This document shows, in pieces, positions 8,798 to 16,962 of a stretch of 64,000 nt of DNA. The notes under the pieces were generated by a model. The model was not told where the DNA came from. It searched no databases and saw nothing but the letters and a program-made list of their open reading frames with translations. The translations under genes were made by a program, and so were the position numbers. This stretch comes from Virgibacillus aidingensis (GTDB lineage: Bacteria; Bacillota; Bacilli; Bacillales; Amphibacillaceae): the NCBI RefSeq assembly GCF_010994035.1, contig NZ_WIXN01000009.1, positions 62,001-126,000 on the forward strand, read 5' to 3'. Position 1 is the stretch's first letter; each line of letters starts with the position of its first letter.

Positions 8798-9117
8798 TCC
8801 GCCAATTACAGTATTTATACATTTTATTGCAACTTTATATTTATGGTAAATCGTTCAATGGCGAATAGCAAGGAAAATCGGGGGAATTTGCAGCTTAAAT
8901 TCCCCCGGAATCTATATAAACGTTCAGAACACAGACCTAGGAACTGTACTCTAAACGATGTTTTCTGTTTACTTATAGATTTTCCCGTACAAACAAAACT
9001 ATAGATGTAAAGTCTTTCTAAAAATGGATAAACAAATTATTATGTGACATTTTAGAGGCTAAAGTAGATTTTTTAAAGATTTTATTTTATACTAATGGTG
9101 ATATAGGAGGGGTTAGT
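8798..9117. other. Structured intergenic region between holA and yqzM
   Basis: 320 bp with no gene. It contains a perfect 11-bp hairpin at 8879-8907 (CGGGGGAATTT / AAATTCCCCCG, 7-nt loop), followed on the minus strand by GATTTTCC and so usable as a minus-strand terminator. Next comes a long imperfect palindrome at about 8909-8983 (AATCTATATAAAC with GTTTACTTATAGATT). The rest is AT-rich and probably holds the yqzM promoter. Confidence 0.55.
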
Positions 9118-9252
9118 GTGAACGAGTTTGAAAAAGACGCACAATCAAAAAATAATGATGTTGTTGATTCAATCAAAGGCTTTGGTTTCTCATTCCTTTT
9201 CTGGATCGTGCTATTTACTATCGGTGTCGTAATCAGTGTAGTAATGATGTAA
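9118..9252 (+). CDS. yqzM: YqzM family small membrane protein
   Basis: 44 residues, starting with GTG at 9118, with AGGAGG (9105-9110) 7 nt upstream. The hydrophilic N-terminus (MNEFEKDAQSKNNDVVDS) and one C-terminal membrane segment (about residues 23-43) match B. subtilis YqzM in size, sequence style and position between comEC and holA. Its function is unknown. A good terminator follows. It is read opposite to comEC and holA. Confidence 0.85.
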   Translation: MNEFEKDAQSKNNDVVDSIKGFGFSFLFWIVLFTIGVVISVVMM

Positions 9253-9283
9253 CAGCTGATTAATACTTACCGGCACATATTAG

Positions 9284-9328
9284 AAAAACTCGCATTCACT
9301 CGTTTTAAAGTGAATGCGTTAGTTTTTA
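9284..9328 (+). terminator. Terminator after yqzM
   Basis: AAAAACTCGCATTCACT pairs with AGTGAATGCGTTAGTTTTT around a 7-nt loop, with a 2-nt bulge, and ends in TTTTT. Confidence 0.85.
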
Positions 9329-9401
9329 CTTGGGCCTTAAAAATTTCAGCTCTGCAAAATCCGCTTCTGAGCCAAAAATTTTGTCTTGCCTTAATTTACA
9401 A

Positions 9402-9520
9402 TTGATGCTGAGACAGAAATCAGAGTAAGCATCAATAAGACTAATAACAGCTCCGTAAATACGCATACCCCCGGGGCTGCGCGGAATGCCCGCCTCGCCA
9501 AAGGCGGGAGAAAAGGCATT
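9402..9520 (+). other. Hairpin-rich flank of dispersed element copy 1
   Basis: Between the yqzM terminator and the conserved core lie a hairpin at 9402-9435 (TTGATGCT / AGCATCAA) and a nested hairpin at 9485-9520 (AATGCC and CCGCC arms with GGCGG and GGCATT). No convincing gene is present: the minus-strand frame across it reads through the hairpins. Confidence 0.45.
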
Positions 9521-9544
9521 AGTGAGACATCAATGAAAAGGGAG

Positions 9545-9701
9545 AATCTTACTTGCGGAGATTGCTGCACCATTGAAAAACCCGCAAGGCAACGAGCATA
9601 AAGAGGCATACAAGCCGCCTGCGTCGAAGAGATACCGGGATAACTCCCTTGTTTTTTTGCGGATGCCGCACTTGTGCCGATGGTAAAAGTAAAGTATATT
9701 T
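9545..9701 (+). repeat. Dispersed intergenic element, copy 1
   Basis: A 157-bp stretch alignable end to end with the reverse complement of 29889-30046. Shared blocks include AATCTT-ACTTGCG, CTGCACCATTGA-AAAC, ACGAG, ACAAGC, ACCGGGA, ACTTGTGC, ATGGT-AAAG and AGTATATTT, separated by diverged spacers. A stem around ACGAG is kept with different bases (GGC/GCC here, GCT/AGC in copy 2), which hints at an RNA fold. It lies downstream of yqzM, in the same orientation. Confidence 0.75.
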
Positions 9702-9830
9702 AAGTGCAGATTTAAGAACATTTGGGTATCTGCTTACTAAAATTTGTGTCCAGCCTCTTTATTTATGTGTCCAAAACGGTAAAGTGAATAACTGGAGGAC
9801 CCAATAACTTTTGTAATGCTTCATCATATC

Positions 9831-12110
9831 TTATGGCAGGAATTTATAAAACGTTCCTTCATTTTGTCTATAGCGAAACTGAACAGCTCCATTTTTGTCT
9901 GTTCTTAAAATGACTGTCTCCTGCAAACGATCAATCACTTTGCTGGAAGGGTGTCCATAAACGTTATTTACACCTGCAGAGATTAAAGTATATTGAGGAT
10001 TCAGCACATCAATAAATGATTGATCCGAGGAGGAATCACTTCCATGGTGGGCTGCTTTCAAAACATCCGCCCGTAAATCAGGGTAAAGTTCTATTATTTC
10101 CTTTTCTTCCTCTTTTCCAATATCTCCGGTAAACAGCCAGCGTTTCCCCCCTGCTTCTGTATACAATACAAGAGAATTTTCGTTTGCTCCATGTTTATCT
10201 CTGACTGGTGCCAGTACATAAAAAGGATGGCCGCCAATTTCCACTTCATGATTATGTGAAACCCTTTTTATGTCCACATTATTTTCCAGCCAATGCGAAA
10301 CTGTAGTTTCTTCAAACTGATAATAATCACTCACCAGTATTTGATCAATATTCAACTCCTCAACCATAAATGATATACTGCCCGTATGGTCTACATCTTC
10401 ATGGGTTAAAAAAACAGCATCAATCTCCCTGATACCCCGTGAATATAAATAAGGTTTAATAATTTGTTTATACACATTTTTATTTCCTTCCATATCTTCA
10501 AAAGAAAGGCGCGCCCCGGCATCAATCATAATTACCCCTCTGCGATATGGCAGCTCTATAACAAAGGCATCTCCCTGACCGATATCCAGCATGGTTATCC
10601 TTCCCTCTGGAGATAAATAGGGAAGTATCAGCATGCTGATTACAAGCAGACAGATACATAAACCATGCATAAAAGCTTTCCTGCGGTTATTTTTCTCCAA
10701 GTGAAACATTAAGGAAAAAAAGAATACATAATAGCCGATAATGATAATGGATGGCAAGGAGCCTGTAACCCAGGGAAAATTCAGATGTGAGTCAATCCAT
10801 ATAATAAAATCAAGGAAATATTCATGTACCATAATAAAGAAATGATCAAATATGTTTGTAAGAGTTGAAAAAGGAGAGGTTATAAAAATAATAAACATGA
10901 ATGGTATAACAAAAAGAGAAAAGTAAGGTACAACGATGACGTTCAGCAGGATAGACAGCGGTTGAAAATAGGAAAAATAGGCAATCAGCAGGGGAAAAAT
11001 CATCATTTGTGCCACAAAGCTTATTTGCAGGCTCTGATACAGCGTACGAGATGAGTCAGTAATCCATTTCCTTGAAATCAGCAAAGCAAATGTTACCGCA
11101 AATGAAAGCTGAAAACCAACATGAAAGATGATATTGGGTTCCATCAAAATCAATAATAAAAACACAATGCTCAGGACGTCAGTTACACTTAAATGGAGCT
11201 TTAACTTATTCAAAATGATAAAAATGAGCACCATAGTGCTTGCACGCCATACCGAAGGCTCGCCGCCGGCCAGGATAGCATAAACCGGCAAAAATAATAA
11301 CATGATCCACGCTGCTTTCTCTTTCGTTGCCAAGTTTAATTTTATAAGCATGAAATAGACAAAAGAAACGATGATGCCAATATGCAATCCCGAAATAGCA
11401 AGAATATGGGATAAACTCCAGCGCTGGAACAATTCAATGATCTCATCTCCGATTTTTGTGTCGTCGCCCAGAACCAGGGCATGCAGCCAGGCTGCTGTGT
11501 AAGAGCCTATTTTTTCTTCAGCATAACGGGATAATTTTAAACGGAGGGAATATAATCGATGTAAAAATGAAGAGCCTTCACAGGATATGTCTTCCAAAGA
11601 AGAGACAATAATTTGTTTTGTAATGCTTTTTGTCAGTAAATATTCCCGGTAATTAAATTCACCCGGGTTTCTGCTTTCATCCGGTATCTCTTCATCTCCA
11701 TAAATGATGCATGATGCACCATGTTTCAGCTGGATAAAATCATCATTTGCCAGAAGATCCTTACTATCCGGGGGAAAATATAAAATGAGGGTATTTTGAC
11801 CGCTTTCTTTCCGGAGGGTGAATTCCACTTTCTTATTTGTAATTTCATCCACACTGCTGATTTCACCCTGAACTGTTTCTTTTGCTGCAGCTTCTTCGTT
11901 TAAGGCATTGGAATCATAGGAAGGTATATGGTTATAAAAGAAAATGTAACAGATTAGGGACAAAATTACAGGTATTTTCCCTAACCGGTTACGATAGAAT
12001 AAATAGCTTAGCCAAATGAAGAAAAGGATCATAAACCAATTATATTGAAAATGGATGGTGAAAATACTGACAAGCACTGCGGCTGCCGGAATATGCCAAT
12101 ATCCTTTCAT
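9831..12110 (-). CDS. comEC: ComEC competence DNA-uptake channel
   Basis: 759-residue polytopic membrane protein forming the channel that takes single-stranded DNA into the cytoplasm. The N-terminal soluble OB-like domain lies between the first membrane segments (about residues 65-190). The Competence domain (about 200-480) holds many membrane helices and the signature LGDDTKIGDEIIELF and HILAISGLHIG. The C-terminal metallo-beta-lactamase-like domain carries MLDIGQGDAFVIE and the metal motif THEDVDHTG. Length is close to the B. subtilis 776. It starts 5 bp after comEB. Confidence 0.97.
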   Translation of the reverse strand: MKGYWHIPAAAVLVSIFTIHFQYNWFMILFFIWLSYLFYRNRLGKIPVILSLICYIFFYNHIPSYDSNALNEEAAAKETVQGEISSVDEITNKKVEFTLRKESGQNTLILYFPPDSKDLLANDDFIQLKHGASCIIYGDEEIPDESRNPGEFNYREYLLTKSITKQIIVSSLEDISCEGSSFLHRLYSLRLKLSRYAEEKIGSYTAAWLHALVLGDDTKIGDEIIELFQRWSLSHILAISGLHIGIIVSFVYFMLIKLNLATKEKAAWIMLLFLPVYAILAGGEPSVWRASTMVLIFIILNKLKLHLSVTDVLSIVFLLLILMEPNIIFHVGFQLSFAVTFALLISRKWITDSSRTLYQSLQISFVAQMMIFPLLIAYFSYFQPLSILLNVIVVPYFSLFVIPFMFIIFITSPFSTLTNIFDHFFIMVHEYFLDFIIWIDSHLNFPWVTGSLPSIIIIGYYVFFFSLMFHLEKNNRRKAFMHGLCICLLVISMLILPYLSPEGRITMLDIGQGDAFVIELPYRRGVIMIDAGARLSFEDMEGNKNVYKQIIKPYLYSRGIREIDAVFLTHEDVDHTGSISFMVEELNIDQILVSDYYQFEETTVSHWLENNVDIKRVSHNHEVEIGGHPFYVLAPVRDKHGANENSLVLYTEAGGKRWLFTGDIGKEEEKEIIELYPDLRADVLKAAHHGSDSSSDQSFIDVLNPQYTLISAGVNNVYGHPSSKVIDRLQETVILRTDKNGAVQFRYRQNEGTFYKFLP

Positions 12111-12115
12111 TGACT

Positions 12116-12691
12116 TTAGACCTTTCTGTTTTCCGGAAACAGTTGTTCCGCCTGCTGCTTTAGTTTATTTACTTCAGCTTTGTTATCCATCATCGGCTCC
12201 AGCCTTGCTAAAAGTTCATCCACATATTTCTTCTTTTGCTGATAATTTGTATCCACAGCCAAGTAATCCAGTTCCACTTTTTTCATTTCCACGCCAGCTT
12301 CCCTGAATAACTGGATAGCAAATTCATTATTGCGATAATCGGTTTGATAATAAACTGTTTTTATTCCTGCCTGAATAAGCTGTTTGCTGCATTGCAGACA
12401 AGGGAAATGGGTTATATAAATATCCGCATTCTCAGTTGGAACACCAAATTTGGCACATTGCAATAGAGCATTGGCTTCCGCGTGAACTGTCCGTACACAG
12501 TGGCCGTCCACTACATAACAGCCTTCGTCAATACAATGAACACTCCCGGAAACACTTCCGTTATATCCGCCGGCAATAATCCGTTTTTCACGGACAATCG
12601 TTGCACCTACCATCAATCTTGTACAAGTACTGCGCAATGCCAGCAAATGGCTTTGAGCCATGAAATATTGGTCCCATGATATTCTTTCCAT
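12116..12691 (-). CDS. comEB: ComEB, dCMP deaminase family protein
   Basis: 191-residue zinc deaminase. HAEANAL supplies the zinc histidine and proton-shuttle glutamate, and PCLQC gives the two zinc cysteines. A further CIDEGC and HC set is typical of dCMP deaminases. The start ATG at 12691 (MERISWDQYFM) has GGGGGAG upstream; a longer frame begins before this site. It is the middle gene of comEA-comEB-comEC. In B. subtilis it is reported to be dispensable for DNA binding and uptake. Confidence 0.93.
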   Translation of the reverse strand: MERISWDQYFMAQSHLLALRSTCTRLMVGATIVREKRIIAGGYNGSVSGSVHCIDEGCYVVDGHCVRTVHAEANALLQCAKFGVPTENADIYITHFPCLQCSKQLIQAGIKTVYYQTDYRNNEFAIQLFREAGVEMKKVELDYLAVDTNYQQKKKYVDELLARLEPMMDNKAEVNKLKQQAEQLFPENRKV

Positions 12692-12789
12692 CTGCAAAAC
12701 TCCCCCTGTATATTTTTCCATTCAATAATTTTATATCAAAAAACTACTTTTTATTTAGTTTACGTTTCCCGGCAAATTACGTCAATTAT

Positions 12790-13392
12790 CTAAGGTATGA
12801 TAATTTCGTCCAGTATATTTTCCAATGTTTTCTGGCCAATGCCGGAAATATCAAGCAGATCCTCGGCCGTTTGAAACTGTCCATGCTCTTCCCTGTATTG
12901 AATAATCGCCTCTGCCTTGGCAGGGCCAATGCCGCTAAGCGTTTCAATTTCCGGCTGATCAGCAACATTAATTCGGATTTTTCCTTCATGATCAGTTCCA
13001 CTGCTGATGCCGACTGATTCCCCTTCTTTTCCAATTTTCGATATAATAATAACCATTTCATCTTGAACCCGTTGAGCTAAATTCACCTGGGTCTCATCAG
13101 CTTCATCCGTAAACCCGCCTGCCTTTTGGATAACATCATTTACCCGGGAGCCCGCATGTATTTCATATACACCTGGGTTTCTGACTTCTCCTTTCACATC
13201 CACCATGACTTCGATATCTGAAGATAATTCATCTGATTCCGGATCATTGCCTGCCCGGGGTATTTCCTCTACCATCCTGACACCTTCATTAACTTCAGCT
13301 CCCCCGCCATCATCTTTAGTAATAAATAAAAATAATCCTATGCCAATAATGACACCAACAGCAAATAAGGTTTTTTTCATAAACTCATTCAA
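12790..13392 (-). CDS. comEA: ComEA DNA receptor
   Basis: 200-residue membrane-anchored double-stranded DNA receptor for transformation. One N-terminal membrane segment (about residues 6-24) and an acidic linker (25-62) are followed by an SLBB domain (VDVKGEVRNPGVYEI, about 68-120). Tandem helix-hairpin-helix motifs close it (INVADQPEIETLSGIGPAKAEAI and LLDISGIGQKTLENIL). It is the first gene of the comE operon. comER, usually divergent upstream of it, is missing here. The leader of about 140 nt after the yqeM terminator may be the target of ComN, encoded at 61.6 kb. Confidence 0.95.
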   Translation of the reverse strand: MNEFMKKTLFAVGVIIGIGLFLFITKDDGGGAEVNEGVRMVEEIPRAGNDPESDELSSDIEVMVDVKGEVRNPGVYEIHAGSRVNDVIQKAGGFTDEADETQVNLAQRVQDEMVIIISKIGKEGESVGISSGTDHEGKIRINVADQPEIETLSGIGPAKAEAIIQYREEHGQFQTAEDLLDISGIGQKTLENILDEIIIP

Positions 13393-13530
13393 TCAGGACA
13401 CACCCTTATATATAAATAATGAAAAAGTTTGGATTGTATTAATTCAGGTGAGGAGGAATGAACATTCAGAAGAAAAAAGGGGAAAGCCCATTTATATATT
13501 AAATTCGACACACATCAGCAAAATCCTTTA

Positions 13531-13569
13531 AAAAAATACCGGCAGGTGAATTATTTTTCCCTGCCGGTA
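13531..13569 (-). terminator. Terminator of the yqeG-yqeM operon
   Basis: On the minus strand TACCGGCAGG pairs with CCTGCCGGTA, followed by a T-run (13536-13531). The 5' arm overlaps the last codons of yqeM, so the stop codon lies in the hairpin loop. It separates the operon from comEA. Confidence 0.9.
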
Positions 13570-14309
13570 TTTTCCGCTATAAAGAAAATCCTTTCCGCAT
13601 CCTCTTTTACTATATCATTTTGGAAGGTAAAATCACTATACCATTTTATATTTTTAAAGCCTGCATCACTCAAAAGTTTTTTATAAGCTTCCACAGAAAA
13701 AGTCCGCTGATGGTGCAGTTCATCAAATCGTATATAATGGCCGCCCTCCAAAGAAAAAAAGGTTAACTCATGAAAAACTTCTCCAGGGTGATCCCCTTCA
13801 ACACAAAACCAGATATAAGACGCATCTTCCCCTGCATCTGCAAACGTCTGATTTTTCAAATGATGCTCCATATGAAAGAAAGAATGCACATCAAACACAA
13901 ACAGACCGTCTTCTTTTAAGGATGCTGCCACTCGATAAAAGACATCGCTTAATTCCTTTTCAGATGTAATGTAATTGATGGAATCGCAATAGCTGACTAT
14001 CAAATCCATATTAACAAACCCTTCAAGTTCCCGCATATCTTGAAGCACCCATTGGACAGAAAGGTTTTTCTTAATTGCTTTATCAGCTGCCAGTGTAAGC
14101 ATATCTGGAGAAAAATCGACTCCAGTAACTTGAAAGCCTTCTTCAGCCAGGCGCAAAGCAATCTCGCCTGTGCCACAGCCCAGATCGGCAATTTTATCAA
14201 TTGACCGGCCGGATTTTTGAATGACTTGCTTTGTAAATTCCAGCCACTTGTCATAAGGTGCGTCCGTCATTAAGGTATCATAGACAGCGGCCATATGTGT
14301 ATAAGCCAT
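13551..14309 (-). CDS. yqeM: Class I SAM-dependent methyltransferase (YqeM)
   Basis: 252 residues. Motif I is ADLGCGTGEIAL, followed by GVDFSPDML and LQDMRE, the classic Rossmann methyltransferase signature. The substrate is unknown. It is the last gene of the operon, starting 2 bp after rsfS, and its 3' end forms part of the terminator. Position and length match B. subtilis YqeM. Confidence 0.9.
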   Translation of the reverse strand: MAYTHMAAVYDTLMTDAPYDKWLEFTKQVIQKSGRSIDKIADLGCGTGEIALRLAEEGFQVTGVDFSPDMLTLAADKAIKKNLSVQWVLQDMRELEGFVNMDLIVSYCDSINYITSEKELSDVFYRVAASLKEDGLFVFDVHSFFHMEHHLKNQTFADAGEDASYIWFCVEGDHPGEVFHELTFFSLEGGHYIRFDELHHQRTFSVEAYKKLLSDAGFKNIKWYSDFTFQNDIVKEDAERIFFIAENTGREK

Positions 14310-14311
14310 TC

Positions 14312-14665
14312 TTATTCCCCATTCAGCTTTAAAGGTACTTGGGCCGCATCTCCCCAGAGCCGTTCCAAATTATAGTAATGACGTTCATCTTTATGAAAAA
14401 TATGACAGACGATATCGCCAATATCTACAAGTATCCACCTGGCCTGTTCAAAACCTTCCATTCGATTCAGCTTAATATCATTTTCATCCATTGTTTCTTT
14501 TATACCTCTGGCAATCGCCTGGACCTGTCGTTCTGTATTTCCGTGGCAAATAAGAAAATAATCTGCAACAAGCGATACTTCATTCATATTCAGTGCAAGC
14601 AGATTCTCAGCTTTTTTCCCATCACAGGCTTCTGCTGCAAGCTGTAAAATTTCTTCCTTTTCCAT
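14312..14665 (-). CDS. rsfS: Ribosomal silencing factor RsfS
   Basis: 117-residue protein that binds L14 (uL14) and blocks subunit joining when nutrients are low. The conserved core ADYFLICHGNTERQVQAIA and the segment GFEQARWILVDIGDIVCHIF are typical of the RsfS/Iojap family. It directly abuts yqeK (start codon next to the yqeK stop) and precedes yqeM. Confidence 0.96.
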   Translation of the reverse strand: MEKEEILQLAAEACDGKKAENLLALNMNEVSLVADYFLICHGNTERQVQAIARGIKETMDENDIKLNRMEGFEQARWILVDIGDIVCHIFHKDERHYYNLERLWGDAAQVPLKLNGE

Positions 14666-15244
14666 CTATAAATTACCTCCATCTATACGATTCGTTAAAT
14701 CATTATAAGCATAAAAAGTATCCGGGTAAACGGTGACCTTTTTTTCCAAAAGGAAGATGCACGTATTCCTAAGTGCCATCCAGCAAGCCCGCATCAAATC
14801 GGCATCAGCCATTTCCCGCACTTCTTCCACACCCGGAAAGCTTCTGTTAGGTTCTATATAATCCGCTAAAAATATAATCATGTCAAGTTTGCTCATCATA
14901 GCTTTTCCGGTTGTATGATAATGGATTGCAGACAGGATATCTTTATCAGTTATTCCACATTCCCGCTCCACCAAAACTGCGCCTACCGGGCCATGCCAAA
15001 TTTCATGATGATAATTCAACAAATCCTTTGAAAGTGTTTTTGTTGATTTAATCCACCTTGCCATTTCTTCCGTTGAACGGTATTTTGCATAATCATGAAA
15101 TATAGCTGCAAGTTCTGTTTTTTTCTCGGAGATACCGTAAATCTTTGCTAAATAAATTCCTGTTTCCGCAACTCTTAAAGTATGATCAAAACGTTCTTGT
15201 GTTAATTGCTGTCTGACAACTTCAATAGCCTTATCCTTTTTCAT
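14666..15244 (-). CDS. yqeK: HD-domain hydrolase YqeK (Ap4A hydrolase type)
   Basis: 192 residues. The HD signature is RFDHTLRVAETG, then FHDYAKYRS (His-Asp pair), NYHHEIWHGPVGA and AIHYHTTG, which supply the metal ligands. The family includes symmetrical bis(5'-nucleosyl)-tetraphosphatases with a di-iron centre. It overlaps the end of nadD by 14 bp, so the two are translationally coupled. Confidence 0.93.
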   Translation of the reverse strand: MKKDKAIEVVRQQLTQERFDHTLRVAETGIYLAKIYGISEKKTELAAIFHDYAKYRSTEEMARWIKSTKTLSKDLLNYHHEIWHGPVGAVLVERECGITDKDILSAIHYHTTGKAMMSKLDMIIFLADYIEPNRSFPGVEEVREMADADLMRACWMALRNTCIFLLEKKVTVYPDTFYAYNDLTNRIDGGNL

Positions 15245-15800
15245 ACAATCGTTTCTCCTTCATATAGCCGTAGACCTTTTCCGTTGTTAAATGGGCTACC
15301 GATTTCTTTTTTTGCAGCCTTTTTCTTAATAAAGTCGAAGAAATTTCAATGACTGGTATGTCAACTTCAATGATCGGATAAGCGGAAGCAAGGTGATATC
15401 CGGCCCTTTTTACACCAACGAAATGGACAAGCTCCCTAAGCGCGTCTATCTTATGCCAATGCGGCAAATATTCCACCATATCGGCTCCTATAATAAAATA
15501 GAAATCCCTGGAAGGGTGAGATTTTTTTAACATTGCCAACGTATCATAGGTATAGGAGTTTCCCGCTCGTTCGAGTTCTATTGTATTTACCTTAAAATAA
15601 GGATTGGAAGCAGTGGCCAATTCCACCATTTTCACTCTGTTTTCCGGACGCGCTTTGGCATCATCTTTATGTGGGGGTGTGTAGGAGGGGATAAACCATA
15701 CCTCCTCCAATCCCAATTTCTGCCGCACTTCCTCAGCTATTATTAAATGCCCCAGATGGGGCGGATCAAATGTTCCGCCTAAGATTCCTGTACGTTTCAT
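15231..15800 (-). CDS. nadD: Nicotinate-nucleotide adenylyltransferase
   Basis: 189-residue enzyme joining ATP and nicotinate mononucleotide in NAD synthesis. The nucleotidyltransferase motif GGTFDPPHLGH (residues 8-18) and the C-terminal ISSTLLRKR motif are present. Start ATG 15800 has AAGGGTGG upstream; the frame is open further upstream into the previous gene, which is not a real extension. Confidence 0.96.
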   Translation of the reverse strand: MKRTGILGGTFDPPHLGHLIIAEEVRQKLGLEEVWFIPSYTPPHKDDAKARPENRVKMVELATASNPYFKVNTIELERAGNSYTYDTLAMLKKSHPSRDFYFIIGADMVEYLPHWHKIDALRELVHFVGVKRAGYHLASAYPIIEVDIPVIEISSTLLRKRLQKKKSVAHLTTEKVYGYMKEKRLYEKG

Positions 15801-15813
15801 CACACCCACCCTT

Positions 15814-16104
15814 TTACGGCAACTGTATCTGCTTGTGTTCTTCCGATTCTTTGTACAGGACAATATTATTGCCAATTACCTGTACGAGCTCCGCATCTGC
15901 TCCACCAGCTATATCAATTGCCACTTCATCTTTATCATCCATATTATTTTGTAAAATGCTTACCTTAATCAATTCTCTTTTTTCGAGAGCTTCACTGATT
16001 TGTTTCAGCATTTGATCATTTACACCCTCTTTGCCAACTTGAAAGATAGGCTTTAAATGGTGTGCTTTTTTTCTTAAAAATCTTTTTTGTTTGCCGGTTA
16101 ACAT
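15814..16104 (-). CDS. yqeI: YhbY-type RNA-binding protein (YqeI)
   Basis: 96-residue CRM-domain protein of the YhbY/YqeI family, associated with pre-50S ribosomes. The motifs RFLRKKAHHLKPIFQVGKEG and the final IVLYKES are typical. The start follows the aroE stop by 1 bp and nadD follows 13 bp downstream, consistent with one operon. Confidence 0.94.
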   Translation of the reverse strand: MLTGKQKRFLRKKAHHLKPIFQVGKEGVNDQMLKQISEALEKRELIKVSILQNNMDDKDEVAIDIAGGADAELVQVIGNNIVLYKESEEHKQIQLP

Positions 16105-16105
16105 A

Positions 16106-16951
16106 TTATCTTCCTTTCAACTCCAGCAATAATTTCTGGTCAAGTCCATCAATCGGTACCTTTTCTCCTGTCCAAAGCTCAAAGGCATATTGTGCCTGGT
16201 ATAAAAGCATCGTATGTCCGTAATGAATAGACGCACCAGCATTTTTCGCCTGCTGCAAAAAAACAGTATTTATTGGCTGGTAAATTATATCACTTGCAAT
16301 AGCAGTTTCTTTTATATGCTCCAATGAAATAATGGATCTGTCTTTAGCGGGTTTCATTCCGACCGAGGTTGTTTGTACAATAATATCATAATTGCCAGCA
16401 GCCAGTTCCGCTTCTTTAAGTGTTAAAATTGTCGTTTTGGTTTTTTTATTTCCTATTTCCGAAATTTGAACTGCACTATTTTCGGTGCGATTAGCAATAT
16501 CAATGTGATTGAATCCTTCATCACTTAAAGCAGCATAAATACCCCGTGCTGCCCCGCCTGCTCCGATAACTAATATAGAATTTGATTTGTCACGGAACAA
16601 CTCGGGAAATTTGCTTTCCAGGGAACGCAGATATCCGATCCCATCTGTATTATAGCCTGTCCAAATTCCATTTTCGTTAACTACTGTGTTCACTGCACCC
16701 ATTTTCCGTGCAGTATCATCCACTTTATCCAAAAGGGGCAGAATCTTTTGTTTATATGGAACTGTCACATTAAAGCCATGAAGCTGTTTAGATTTTAACT
16801 TTTCCATTTCAAGGCCTAACGAAGTTTTCTGGTCAATTTCATAAATAGTATACTCCCCTTCCAACCCGGCCTTTTTTAAAAAATGCTTATGGATCCAAGG
16901 TGATAAGGAATGATTGATTGGATAGCCAATTAAAGAAAATCGGTAATGCAT
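16106..16951 (-). CDS. aroE: Shikimate dehydrogenase (NADP+)
   Basis: 281-residue enzyme reducing 3-dehydroshikimate in the aromatic amino acid pathway. The N-terminal substrate domain has PINHSLSPWIHK, GFNVTVPYK (catalytic Lys) and NTDGIGYL. The NADP domain has GAGGAARGIY and NRT. The C-terminal GHTMLLYQAQYAFELWTG is conserved. It sits between yqeH and yqeI as in B. subtilis. Confidence 0.97.
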   Translation of the reverse strand: MHYRFSLIGYPINHSLSPWIHKHFLKKAGLEGEYTIYEIDQKTSLGLEMEKLKSKQLHGFNVTVPYKQKILPLLDKVDDTARKMGAVNTVVNENGIWTGYNTDGIGYLRSLESKFPELFRDKSNSILVIGAGGAARGIYAALSDEGFNHIDIANRTENSAVQISEIGNKKTKTTILTLKEAELAAGNYDIIVQTTSVGMKPAKDRSIISLEHIKETAIASDIIYQPINTVFLQQAKNAGASIHYGHTMLLYQAQYAFELWTGEKVPIDGLDQKLLLELKGR

Positions 16952-16962
16952 ACTGCTCCCCC

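Noticed and set aside
9391-9609. Minus-strand 72-codon frame over element copy 1
   Set aside because: It runs across the conserved repeat and hairpins, has no ribosome site, and shares only a short stretch with the frame in copy 2 because the DNA itself is repeated.
9741-9780. Direct repeat TGTGTCCA twice near the comEC stop as an insertion footprint
   Set aside because: Only 8 bp, no terminal inverted repeats or transposase remnants nearby.
13450-13502. A 14-codon plus-strand frame after GAGGAGG upstream of comEA
   Set aside because: The ribosome site is only 1-2 nt from the ATG and the peptide has no recognisable character; it lies antisense to the comEA leader.
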